DNA of 12,782 bases from CAZBEA01 sp964519355 (GTDB lineage: Bacteria; Patescibacteriota; Microgenomatia; Levybacterales; GWA1-39-11), in contig CAZFJW010000038.1 of NCBI GenBank assembly GCA_964519355.1, forward strand, positions 1-12,782. The letters are read 5' to 3'. This document shows positions 1 to 5,439 of the stretch, in pieces. Under the pieces are notes generated by a model. It searched no databases. It had not been told where the DNA came from and saw only the letters and a program-made list of their open reading frames with translations. Each line of letters starts with the position of its first letter. The stretch's first letter is position 1. Both the position numbers and the translations under genes were made by a program.

Positions 1-800
1 AGACTTAATTTTTCCTCATCCCCAACTTCTCCCACAAATTGAACGTTTTTTATTTTTTTAACTTTTGCCTTGAGTTCTTCTTCAAATCCTGCAAATCCTC
101 TTCCAAAAATCTTTAGGGGTTTGCCATTCTTAATAAAAGCATCAACTATAACATCAATTCCTTTTGCCCGAGCAAGTCTGCCGCCAGCAAGATAATAGTC
201 ACTCTTCCCAAATTTATCTTTAGCAGATTTTATCTCGACTGGAGGATAAACAACAGTTGCCTCACGACGATAAAATTTATCAATTCGGGACTTAACCTCA
301 AAAGAATTGGCAATAAAAGCGTCCACATTTTTACTTGAGGCAAAATCAATCATCCGCAGGAAGTGAAATACAAAAAGCATGAGTCCCTTTACAAAAATGT
401 TCTGAGGTGTATTTCTAGCCGTCATGTATCCATATAGATACCGTGGAGGGGTATGGGTATAACAAATATGTTTTGCACCCCCTTTTCTTATGCAATTTGG
501 GAAATAGGCACCAGTTTGTGAGACTATAACAGCATCATATTTGGAAAAATTGAATAAAAAGAAGGCAAGTGGCGAGATCATTCGAAATGGAGACAGCAAT
601 TTGTAGTTAAATGGGACGTACTGGAAAAAAGAAGTATGTATACGCATTTTCTCAAATCGCTTTTTGTGGGGACCTAAAAATTCAGGCAAGTACACCGAAG
701 TATAAACATCTGCTTCTGGATATATTTCATATAGGGTCTCAAGAACACGCTCTGCTCCACCATATTCTTTTATGTAATCGTGTACTAACGCAATTTTCAT
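1..800 (-). CDS. GT4-type glycosyltransferase, 3' part outside window
   Basis: This is the first 266 codons of a glycosyltransferase that runs off the left edge. It should transfer a sugar from a nucleotide-sugar donor in surface polysaccharide or glycoconjugate synthesis; donor and acceptor cannot be told. Visible features are an N-terminal MKIALVHDY strand followed by GGAERVL (typical of GT4 enzymes), a THTPPRYLY segment around residue 130, a linker VVYPPV, and then the start of the C-terminal nucleotide-sugar-binding Rossmann domain with LAGGRLARAKGID. No signal peptide is seen. The start is the ATG at 800, which overlaps the stop of the upstream HAD gene as ATGA, so the two are probably translationally coupled. 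The conserved donor-binding E-x7-E region lies beyond the window. The family call is firm, the substrate unknown. Confidence 0.88.
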   Translation of the reverse strand, partial: MKIALVHDYIKEYGGAERVLETLYEIYPEADVYTSVYLPEFLGPHKKRFEKMRIHTSFFQYVPFNYKLLSPFRMISPLAFFLFNFSKYDAVIVSQTGAYFPNCIRKGGAKHICYTHTPPRYLYGYMTARNTPQNIFVKGLMLFVFHFLRMIDFASSKNVDAFIANSFEVKSRIDKFYRREATVVYPPVEIKSAKDKFGKSDYYLAGGRLARAKGIDVIVDAFIKNGKPLKIFGRGFAGFEEELKAKVKKIKNVQFVGEVGDEEKLS

Positions 801-1483
801 AGAGATTGTATTTTTTCGTTCGTAATTTGTGATAAATTCGTGACTATTGCCATATTATGACTAAAATTAGTTATACCATCTGGATTGTAGTGAATTGTAG
901 GCATTCCCGAAAGTCGAGCAGCAGTCAAGTCATTCTTCGCGTCACCAACAACAACACACTGAAAAGGAGCAAGTTTTAGAGCTCCAGCTGTACGAAGAAA
1001 AATTTCTGGATTTGGTTTGTCCTGATGCACATCACCACGAGAAGTTATTACCTCAAAATCTCCCATATCATATCCTGCCATCTCCAAAAATCGTGCTGCT
1101 TTTAACTTATTTCCACCCGTTCCAATTGCGAGACGAAGGCCTTCTTTCTTAAGATCTTTTATAAGCTCGACTCCACCCACTATTGGTTGTATTCCATCTG
1201 TCTCATAAATCTCGTTATATGTAGCACGAAAATAAAGTACCATTCGCTCCAGAAGTGATGGGTCACCCCCATATTCTTGAATATACATCTCACACATTGC
1301 CTCCGCGCTTTTTCCAAAACTGGCTCGGTTCATTTCAAGACTTAGATCTGCACCTAAGAATTTTTTTACAGTTTCCCTTCTCGCTTCCATAAGCACAGGC
1401 TCGGATGCAATAAGAGTGCCATCTCTATCAAAAATGATTGCGGGATGCCTAAACCGAGGTATTGTTTCGACTTCTTGGTTCAT
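797..1483 (-). CDS. HAD-superfamily phosphatase (phosphoglycolate phosphatase / beta-phosphoglucomutase-like)
   Basis: A 228-residue haloacid-dehalogenase hydrolase with all four motifs. Motif I is FDRDGT (nucleophile D19, acid/base D21), motif II is the Thr of IGTGGNK (T122), motif III is K156 in DKPNPE, and motif IV is GDAKND (D181, D185), which binds Mg2+. A helical cap of about 80 residues sits between motifs I and II, as in subfamily I enzymes. Length is usual for soluble phosphoglycolate phosphatase or beta-phosphoglucomutase relatives. The substrate cannot be read from sequence; position between an exonuclease and a glycosyltransferase allows a sugar-phosphate role but does not prove it. 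The ATG at 1483 lies one base after the exonuclease stop, and the stop overlaps the glycosyltransferase ATG. There is no Shine-Dalgarno sequence. Confidence 0.88.
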   Translation of the reverse strand: MNQEVETIPRFRHPAIIFDRDGTLIASEPVLMEARRETVKKFLGADLSLEMNRASFGKSAEAMCEMYIQEYGGDPSLLERMVLYFRATYNEIYETDGIQPIVGGVELIKDLKKEGLRLAIGTGGNKLKAARFLEMAGYDMGDFEVITSRGDVHQDKPNPEIFLRTAGALKLAPFQCVVVGDAKNDLTAARLSGMPTIHYNPDGITNFSHNMAIVTNLSQITNEKIQSL

Positions 1484-1484
1484 A

Positions 1485-2420
1485 TTAAATTAGCTTCATT
1501 TGACCCTTACCGTCAAGATTTACTGTGCCGTCTTTTAAAAATACTTCATCGATTCTCTTTGGAAGCGACTTCATCTCATATTCTTCAAGTGATTTTTTCC
1601 AACCTTCGATATCAAATTTTTTGATGTCTGTATCTTTTACGTCATACACAAATGGCACGTCGTGAAGTATTGTGGCTAGTTTCTTCCCAAGAATTGCATG
1701 TTCTGCACCCGCGACAAGACGTTCTGCGAGCTTGGGGTTTTTTGCCTGAATATCTCCCAAGTGTTCATAAATTCCCTCAACTGTTTCATAGTCTCCAACA
1801 AGAGTTGCTGCAGTCTTCGGACCAACACCAGGGACTCCTGGATAATTATCTGACTGATCACCCTGAAGTGCTTTGAGCTCAATTATTTTTTCTGGTGGAA
1901 CACCGAATTTTTCCTTTACTTTTTCCTCGTCGTAAATACTAACCTCAGATATTCCCTTCAAAGGCATGATAATATGAGTCATATCATTCACCAGCTGCAT
2001 CATGTCTCGATCTCCAGTTAAGATGTAAACCAAACTTCCCATGTCTTTTGCTTTTTCAGCGATAGTTCCAATAATGTCATCTGCCTCATATCCATCAACT
2101 GCATAAGTCGGAATTTTGGCATCCGCAAGAATTGCAATAATTGCTCCAAATTGATCTGACAGGTCAGATTCGAGTTTGGGTCGCTGTGCCTGATATCCTA
2201 CATATAATTGCTGTCTGAACGTCGGAACAGGTCTATCAAATGCAACAGCAACATAGCTTGCATCAAATTGCTGAATAACTTTTAAAAGCATTGAGAAAAA
2301 TCCATGAATTGCCCCGGTGTCAAATCCTTTAGAGGTTGTGAGTGGCGGCATTGCGTGATACGCACGATGAACAATAGCAGATCCATCGATGAGCAAAAAA
2401 ATGTCTTTTTTATTGGTCAT
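1485..2420 (-). CDS. Stand-alone 5'-3' exonuclease (DNA polymerase I N-terminal-like flap nuclease)
   Basis: A 311-residue protein matching the 5'-nuclease domain of DNA polymerase I with no polymerase domain attached. Such enzymes remove RNA primers and 5' flaps in replication and repair. Metal-binding acidic residues are visible: D12 (LIDGSA), D62 (AFDRP), E112/D114/D115 (GYEADD), D137/D139 (TGDRD) and D188/D191 (GDQSDN). A helix-hairpin-helix (PGVPGVGPKTA, about 194-204) follows. The region R/K-rich at 69-82 fits the helical arch that threads the flap. Length equals a complete nuclease domain plus a short tail ending near residue 311. It leads a three-gene set with the HAD protein (1-bp gap) and glycosyltransferase. 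It has no Shine-Dalgarno; a TATAAT lies 7 nt before the ATG, so the mRNA is probably leaderless. Confidence 0.93.
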   Translation of the reverse strand: MTNKKDIFLLIDGSAIVHRAYHAMPPLTTSKGFDTGAIHGFFSMLLKVIQQFDASYVAVAFDRPVPTFRQQLYVGYQAQRPKLESDLSDQFGAIIAILADAKIPTYAVDGYEADDIIGTIAEKAKDMGSLVYILTGDRDMMQLVNDMTHIIMPLKGISEVSIYDEEKVKEKFGVPPEKIIELKALQGDQSDNYPGVPGVGPKTAATLVGDYETVEGIYEHLGDIQAKNPKLAERLVAGAEHAILGKKLATILHDVPFVYDVKDTDIKKFDIEGWKKSLEEYEMKSLPKRIDEVFLKDGTVNLDGKGQMKLI

Positions 2421-2427
2421 AAAAAGT

Positions 2428-2433
2428 ATTATA
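2428..2433 (-). promoter_or_regulatory. -10 element for the exonuclease gene
   Basis: A perfect TATAAT on the minus strand ends 7 nt before the exonuclease ATG. Transcription would start at or within one base of the start codon. The expected -35 position (about 2451-2456) reads GCCCAT and runs into the GC-rich hairpin of the island, so no -35 box is recognisable and there is no TGn extended -10. Confidence 0.55.
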
Positions 2434-2455
2434 GCGTAGAAATAAGGGAAATGGG

Positions 2456-2479
2456 CCCCGCCGCTGGTTGGCGGCGGGG
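2456..2479 (-). terminator. Hairpin downstream of aldolase, probable terminator
   Basis: A perfect 9-bp GC stem (2456-2464 with 2471-2479, 6-nt loop) starts 25 nt after the aldolase stop codon. On the minus strand it is followed by CCCATTTCCCTTATTTC, a pyrimidine stretch with short T runs rather than a clean T tract, so termination may be partial. It also marks the left edge of the GC-rich island. Confidence 0.5.
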
Positions 2480-2504
2480 TTATAGTTCGTGATGGGTGGT
2501 GAAC

Positions 2505-3503
2505 TCAGACTTGTGCGAGCTCTCGCAGACGACCCATGCTGGCCGCGCTGACTCGGACGCACCGCTTTCGGAATGCTTCCTGCGCTGCAGGAATGTTGGC
2601 GGGGTTGCCTCCCCAAACCTTCAGCGGAAGCCCGATGAGGCTACGGCTAAACGAAGCCGTAATCCTCCAAGGAGCGTTCTTTTCCAGGGCAAGCCGGTTG
2701 ATAGCGTCGAGGTTTGCGTCGGCCTCATCGTCGCCTTGACCTCCTGACAGGAAGGCGATACCCGGGACGAGTGATGGAACCGTGGCAAGAAGAGCACGCA
2801 GAGTGCGCTCAGCCACCTCTTCAGGGCCGGCACGGTTGACAGCGTCTTTACCAGACACCGCCATCGACGGCTTGAGGATCATGCCCCTCGGATCAACGCC
2901 GGCAAGCGCCAACTGCTCGAACACCATCTTGAGAACGCGCTTAATCACGCGTTCTGCTGTGGCCGCATCGTGGTCACCCACGAGTTCGACCTCGGGCTCA
3001 ACAATCGGCACGAGACCGGCTTCTTGAGCCAGCAGGGCGAACTGGGCCTGCGCCCGGGCGTTCGCTGCCATGCAGCTGTCGGAGGGCGAGTTGCCCACGA
3101 TGTTGAACAGACTGCGCGCCTTGGTGAAACCGGCACCTTGATCACGGTAGATCGGGAGCCGATCCTTAAGCGTGAGATAGCCCTTGACGACTTGTTCGCC
3201 CGGAATGTTACCCCACGGTTCCAAGCCCTCATCGGTCTTGATTCCGGGAACGATTCCCTGAGCGAGCAGAAGGTCCACGAGATCTCGGCACGCGAGGGTC
3301 TCCTGGAACAGGATGACTCCGCCGACGAGATCGCCGACTGGTGTGCTAAAGAGCAGCTCACGGTATGCGTGGCGGTTCTCTGGCGTATTCGGCGTCTGGA
3401 TCGACTCCAGACGTTTGGCGATGGTGCTTGCACCTTCGTCGGCAGCCACGATGACTCGTGGGCTGGCGACGATGGATTCGGCGACCTGGGCTAGGTGGGA
3501 CAT
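2505..3503 (-). CDS. Class I fructose-bisphosphate aldolase
   Basis: A 332-residue Schiff-base aldolase that cleaves fructose 1,6-bisphosphate to dihydroxyacetone phosphate and glyceraldehyde 3-phosphate, or the reverse in gluconeogenesis. It belongs to the animal/plant-type class I family. Matching active-site positions are D22 (ADEG), K89 (PGIK), K128 (FTK), E169/E171 (VPIVEPE), Schiff-base K211 (ILKPS), the S253 phosphate loop (LSGGQ) and R287. The Trp that normally follows the K128 equivalent (KWR) is Ala here, and the C-terminal Tyr of animal enzymes is absent. The start at 3503 is fixed by AAGGAG 5 nt upstream. G or C ends 29 of the first 40 codons, unlike the AT-rich genes on both sides. 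It has its own promoter and a structured leader of about 200 nt, so it is regulated alone. Confidence 0.95.
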   Translation of the reverse strand: MSHLAQVAESIVASPRVIVAADEGASTIAKRLESIQTPNTPENRHAYRELLFSTPVGDLVGGVILFQETLACRDLVDLLLAQGIVPGIKTDEGLEPWGNIPGEQVVKGYLTLKDRLPIYRDQGAGFTKARSLFNIVGNSPSDSCMAANARAQAQFALLAQEAGLVPIVEPEVELVGDHDAATAERVIKRVLKMVFEQLALAGVDPRGMILKPSMAVSGKDAVNRAGPEEVAERTLRALLATVPSLVPGIAFLSGGQGDDEADANLDAINRLALEKNAPWRITASFSRSLIGLPLKVWGGNPANIPAAQEAFRKRCVRVSAASMGRLRELAQV

Positions 3504-3531
3504 GGGTTCTCCTTGGTTGGATTTGCTTCCG

Positions 3532-3552
3532 CACTAAGTAATCACACTAAGT
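3532..3552 (-). repeat. Two copies of ACTTAGTG upstream of the aldolase ribosome-binding site
   Basis: ACTTAGTG (minus strand) occurs at 3552-3545 and again at 3539-3532, 13 nt apart, between the big leader hairpin and the Shine-Dalgarno at 3509-3514. Function is unknown. Two identical single-stranded motifs beside a ribosome-binding site could bind a protein or small RNA. Confidence 0.35.
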
Positions 3553-3604
3553 GATGGAAGTCTGAAAAAAGAGAAGGTACTCTCCCCTTTCAAACTTCCA
3601 TCAC
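3551..3604 (-). ncRNA. 24-bp leader hairpin of aldolase mRNA
   Basis: On the minus strand 3604-3581 pairs with 3551-3574 without interruption: 11 Watson-Crick pairs, a U-G pair, 5 pairs, three G-U pairs and 4 pairs closing a 6-nt loop (GTACCT). Read on the plus strand the same four positions are A-C or C-A mismatches. This asymmetry says the RNA is made from the minus strand, i.e. it is part of the aldolase 5' leader. The stem ends about 35 nt before the Shine-Dalgarno. It could be a protein-binding site, an RNase target or part of a riboregulator. No known family is recognised. Confidence 0.65.
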
Positions 3605-3619
3605 ATTCATCACGAATGT

Positions 3620-3659
3620 AAAAGAACAAAAGGCTATTTGAATTGCTCCACATAGCCCT
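3620..3659 (-). terminator. Terminator-like hairpin with U-rich tail inside the aldolase leader
   Basis: GGCTAT (3657-3652) pairs with ATAGCC (3637-3632). The stem extends by G3658-U3631, a G-U pair only on the minus strand, and by A3659-U3630. It is followed immediately by TTTTGTTCTTT (3631-3621). The hairpin begins about 45 nt after the inferred transcription start and upstream of the gene, as expected for an attenuator or the end of a short leader RNA. The same U-rich tract follows a hairpin in the other island leader (5331-5382). Confidence 0.5.
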
Positions 3660-3711
3660 AAAATGCCACAAAAACGCATGCTAAAGCGCATTTCTGCGAC
3701 AAAACCATGAA

Positions 3712-3740
3712 AGTATAACCTTCATACTATACGATGTCAA
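3712..3740 (-). promoter_or_regulatory. Sigma70-type promoter of the aldolase gene
   Basis: Minus strand TTGACA (3740-3735), a 17-nt spacer and TATACT (3717-3712). The -35 is consensus and the -10 has one change. Start is expected near 3705, giving a leader of about 200 nt. The motif TGACA of the -35 recurs upstream at 3754-3750 and 3765-3761, which could be part of an activator site. Confidence 0.75.
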
Positions 3741-3785
3741 ATTGAGAATTGTCAGATTGGTGTCAGAAGGAAAAGGGGATATGAA

Positions 3786-3839
3786 TAAAAAGCGGTGCGA
3801 CGGACCGTTGAGAATGTGACTTCTCAAGGAGCCCGTCGC
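3786..3839 (-). terminator. Intrinsic terminator closing the structured trailer
   Basis: On the minus strand an outer 7-bp stem (3839-3833 with 3803-3797) continues through G-U, C-G and U-G pairs, a small 1x2 internal loop and an inner 7-bp stem (3827-3821 with 3814-3808) to a 6-nt loop. CTTTTTATTC begins 4 nt after the stem. The two wobble positions would be A-C mismatches on the plus strand. It separates the membrane-protein unit from the aldolase promoter. Confidence 0.65.
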
Positions 3840-4100
3840 GGATTCGCAACAAAACTTCCCGAAGATATTCGCGCGCATTGGCGAAAATCAGGTACATCTT
3901 GTTTTTGGATTTGCGAATCCGCAGCTGTCCCGCCCCTCGAGAGGGGCGGGACAAACAGCCGAACAGCCGTGACCCGAAGGTCTCGACTGGATTTTTGGCG
4001 GGCCCCCTCGGGATGGGGGCCCATGGGGGAGCACAACACCATCCTTGCGGACAGCGCTGTCTGGATCACCAGGGGAGAGGGCTCGACCCCTCTCCCCTGG
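3797..4100 (-). ncRNA. Candidate structured RNA or long structured 3' trailer
   Basis: This 300-nt gene-free stretch is mostly base-paired. In minus-strand order: a perfect 13-bp hairpin (4069-4100, loop 6); an 8-bp GGGCCCCC hairpin (4000-4022); a hairpin at 3964-3989 of 10 pairs with one A-A mismatch and one G-U, closed by a C(UUCG)G tetraloop that exists only on the minus strand; a perfect 11-bp stem with 4-nt loop (3927-3952); a long arm 3838-3922 closed by a perfect 12-bp stem; and a final terminator stem (3797-3839). It follows the membrane-protein gene's own terminator, so it may be its read-through 3' trailer or a separate RNA; no promoter is visible. It shows no RNase P, tmRNA or SRP RNA core that I recognise. 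No convincing ORF is present. Confidence 0.5.
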
Positions 4101-4131
4101 ATAGAAAAGGGTGGTTCCCGCCGAACCACCC
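4101..4131 (-). terminator. Intrinsic terminator of the membrane-protein gene
   Basis: GGGTGGTTC (minus 4131-4123) pairs perfectly with GAACCACCC (4117-4109) around a 5-nt loop and is followed by TTTTCTAT. It starts 6 nt after the TGA stop. Confidence 0.75.
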
Positions 4132-4137
4132 CGGTTG

Positions 4138-4836
4138 TCACGTCGCGCCGTTAGTCAGGGCCATCCTGTGGGCCTGGGGGACGGCGGTGCGCGTCATGTC
4201 GCCGATGTTCGCCAGCGTCCGCGTCACGAGGGAAGAACCCTGGTGCCGTGATGCGTGCGAACGCGGGTTCACTGCGTCGTCCGAGAAGTCCGTGGTCATG
4301 CCGACTGCGGTCTCGCGGATGAAGCTCGTGTTGAGCGGTGTGTGGCCGAGGACGCCAATGTTCCGAGTGATCACGACGATCATGGCCTGGACTGCGAGGT
4401 GCGCATGCCAGACGGCCGAGGTGTAGATCTTGGTGATGGTCGCCCACGCGGTGTCGAAGTGGTAGACGCCGATGAAGCTCGTGATGGATGCGCCAGCCGA
4501 GATGCCGAGAGCAACAGGAACCGCGACGGCGCCGATGACGATAAGGGCGGGAGCCACGACGACTGCTGCGAGCATCGCGATCGTGTAGGCCGAGATCTTG
4601 GTCCAGCGACGGCGGGTGTTGGTGCCGAGGCGGGAGGGATGGTTGGCGGCCGGGCCGAGGATCACCCAGGACGGGGTCTTGGGGACGGTATCGGGCCGGG
4701 TGAGCACGATCAGGATCTGGTGGGTACGGGTCTTGGCGGTCGACGCGACGGCGATGAAGGAGTTCGTGCAGAAGAGCGCGAACGCGGTGAACATCGCAAC
4801 GAATGCGGCGAGCCAAGAGGTGATTTTGTCAACCAT
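4138..4836 (-). CDS. Unrecognised 232-residue membrane protein
   Basis: I do not recognise this protein. Residues 6-32 form a hydrophobic segment rich in Ala and Phe that could be a signal anchor. After a polar stretch with an RRR cluster at 75-77 come two more likely transmembrane segments, about 81-104 and 105-125, rich in Ala, Val and Gly. A weaker amphipathic stretch at 141-160 and a polar Thr/Arg/His-rich tail (about 165-232) follow. No catalytic motif is visible. The ATG at 4836 is chosen because GGAGGTGA lies 7 nt upstream; the frame stays open further upstream to a TTG at 5109, but that part looks like leader. G or C ends 34 of the first 40 codons. The gene has its own long leader and terminator. 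High third-position GC bias argues it is truly coding. Confidence 0.7.
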   Translation of the reverse strand: MVDKITSWLAAFVAMFTAFALFCTNSFIAVASTAKTRTHQILIVLTRPDTVPKTPSWVILGPAANHPSRLGTNTRRRWTKISAYTIAMLAAVVVAPALIVIGAVAVPVALGISAGASITSFIGVYHFDTAWATITKIYTSAVWHAHLAVQAMIVVITRNIGVLGHTPLNTSFIRETAVGMTTDFSDDAVNPRSHASRHQGSSLVTRTLANIGDMTRTAVPQAHRMALTNGAT

Positions 4837-4841
4837 GACCG

Positions 4842-4859
4842 ATTCACCTCCAGGTGAAT
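4842..4859 (-). promoter_or_regulatory. Palindrome sequestering the Shine-Dalgarno of the membrane-protein gene
   Basis: ATTCACCTCCAGGTGAAT is a perfect palindrome. On the mRNA it gives a 7-bp hairpin (tetraloop TGGA) that contains the whole Shine-Dalgarno GGAGGTGA (4851-4844). The ribosome would have to open it, so translation is likely gated. Confidence 0.6.
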
Positions 4860-5240
4860 TACCAGACCAGGTGGAAGCAGGCTTCCGATTTACGAAGTCG
4901 TTGGGTTTTTTGGGCTGAGAGACTGCGTGGACTCGAAGACTACTTCGTGGCCGATGCCGGTGGTGTAAATGTTCCGGTCGATAGGCGAATGTCTTTGGCA
5001 GACTCTCGGTTGACAGAGTGATGGACCGATTACTCGGACCACGGCGGATGACTCGTACCGACGACGAGCATTTGGTATTGTCGCATCGCGATACTCCGTT
5101 TCTGGCCAACTGGCCGCTAGTGACGTGGCTCCCATGTCAAGATGACTTTGGGGCCTTTTGACGACTTCTATCCTCCTAACCGCCGCAGGCGGGTGATCAT
5201 GTGTATGTCTTCCGCAAGGATGGTAGAGAGGTATACTCAC
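4860..5240 (-). other. Long gene-free leader before the membrane-protein gene
   Basis: About 380 nt with no supported gene, part of a leader of roughly 550 nt from the promoter at 5396-5424. Local hairpins on the minus strand include GG-U-CCGA / UCGG-U-CC with a GUAA (GNRA) tetraloop at 5023-5040, CGAAG-TAGT-CTTCG at about 4940-4953, and CCGCC-TGC-GGCGG at about 5180-5192. The GNRA loop exists only in the minus-strand reading. Composition shifts from GC-rich below about 5220 to AT-rich above it. An 81-codon open frame (4890-5135) overlaps but lacks a ribosome-binding site. Confidence 0.4.
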
Positions 5241-5285
5241 GAAAGACGCCTTAAAGACAAATAATTTATCTCAAAAGCGCCTTTC
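5241..5285 (-). ncRNA. 45-nt leader hairpin with minus-strand-specific wobble pairs
   Basis: On the minus strand 20 of 21 opposed positions pair: 16 Watson-Crick and 4 G-U, with one U-U mismatch and a 3-nt loop (TTA). Read on the plus strand the four wobbles become A-C mismatches. This favours a transcribed, selected structure in the leader of the membrane-protein gene, about 100 nt after the inferred start. No known RNA family is recognised. Confidence 0.6.
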
Positions 5286-5330
5286 GCAAGTTGAATTAAT
5301 ATAACTATAATTTCGCAAATCCAACTTATT

Positions 5331-5382
5331 AAAGAACAAAAGTCTCCTTCTGGCACGTTGCAATTTCATGCCTTGGGGAGAC
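5331..5382 (-). terminator. Terminator-like hairpin with U-rich tail early in the membrane-protein leader
   Basis: GTCTCC (5382-5377) pairs with GGAGAC (5347-5342). An inner GGCA/TGCC stem (5372-5369 with 5355-5352) sits behind a 4x4 internal loop. TTTTGTTCTTT (5341-5331) follows directly. The hairpin begins within about 10 nt of the inferred start, so the product would be an RNA of roughly 55-60 nt or an attenuator. The 12-mer AAAGAACAAAAG (plus strand) is identical at 3621-3632 in the aldolase leader. Confidence 0.5.
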
Positions 5383-5395
5383 AGGTATAAATTGG

Positions 5396-5424
5396 ATTGT
5401 AATACCAAGATTTATAAAAATCAA
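5396..5424 (-). promoter_or_regulatory. Sigma70-type promoter of the membrane-protein unit
   Basis: Minus strand TTGATT (5424-5419), a 17-nt spacer and TACAAT (5401-5396). The upstream ATPase stop codon is 15 nt away. The 9-mer AATTGGATT (plus strand) occurs at 5390-5398 over the -10 and at 5423-5431 over the -35, 33 bp or about three helical turns apart, as a regulator-binding pair might be. Confidence 0.6.
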
Positions 5425-5439
5425 TTGGATTTTGAGGGG

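Noticed and set aside
611..802. A 63-codon plus-strand open frame
   Set aside because: Antisense shadow of the glycosyltransferase, which has clear family motifs in the other strand.
2970..3494. A 174-codon plus-strand open frame within the aldolase gene
   Set aside because: It is the antisense shadow of a GC-rich gene with complete active-site residues on the minus strand.
3838..3922. Integron attC site or insertion-sequence ends
   Set aside because: The arm is a perfect 12-bp stem with no GTTRRRY/RYYYAAC core sites, no integrase or transposase is present, and no target-site duplication was seen at the island edges.
3797..4131. RNase P RNA, tmRNA, SRP RNA or group II intron
   Set aside because: None of their conserved core elements (for example GAGGAAAGTCC, a tRNA-Ala-like end or intron domain V) could be found on either strand.
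4837..5109. N-terminal extension of the membrane protein from a TTG at 5109
   Set aside because: The extension is low in coding character, and a strong Shine-Dalgarno sits exactly before the ATG at 4836, which begins the first hydrophobic segment.
4890..5135. An 81-codon minus-strand open frame (longer as 116 codons from a GTG at 5240) in the leader of the membrane-protein gene
   Set aside because: No ribosome-binding site at a usable distance from its ATG, no third-position GC bias like the island genes, no recognisable motif, and it overlaps local RNA hairpins.
5170..5205. Possible Arg/Leu-rich leader peptide of 10 codons (MITRLRRLGG) whose stop overlaps AGGAGG
   Set aside because: Only a weak GGAAG before its ATG, and no start codon at a suitable distance after AGGAGG. 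Too short to support.
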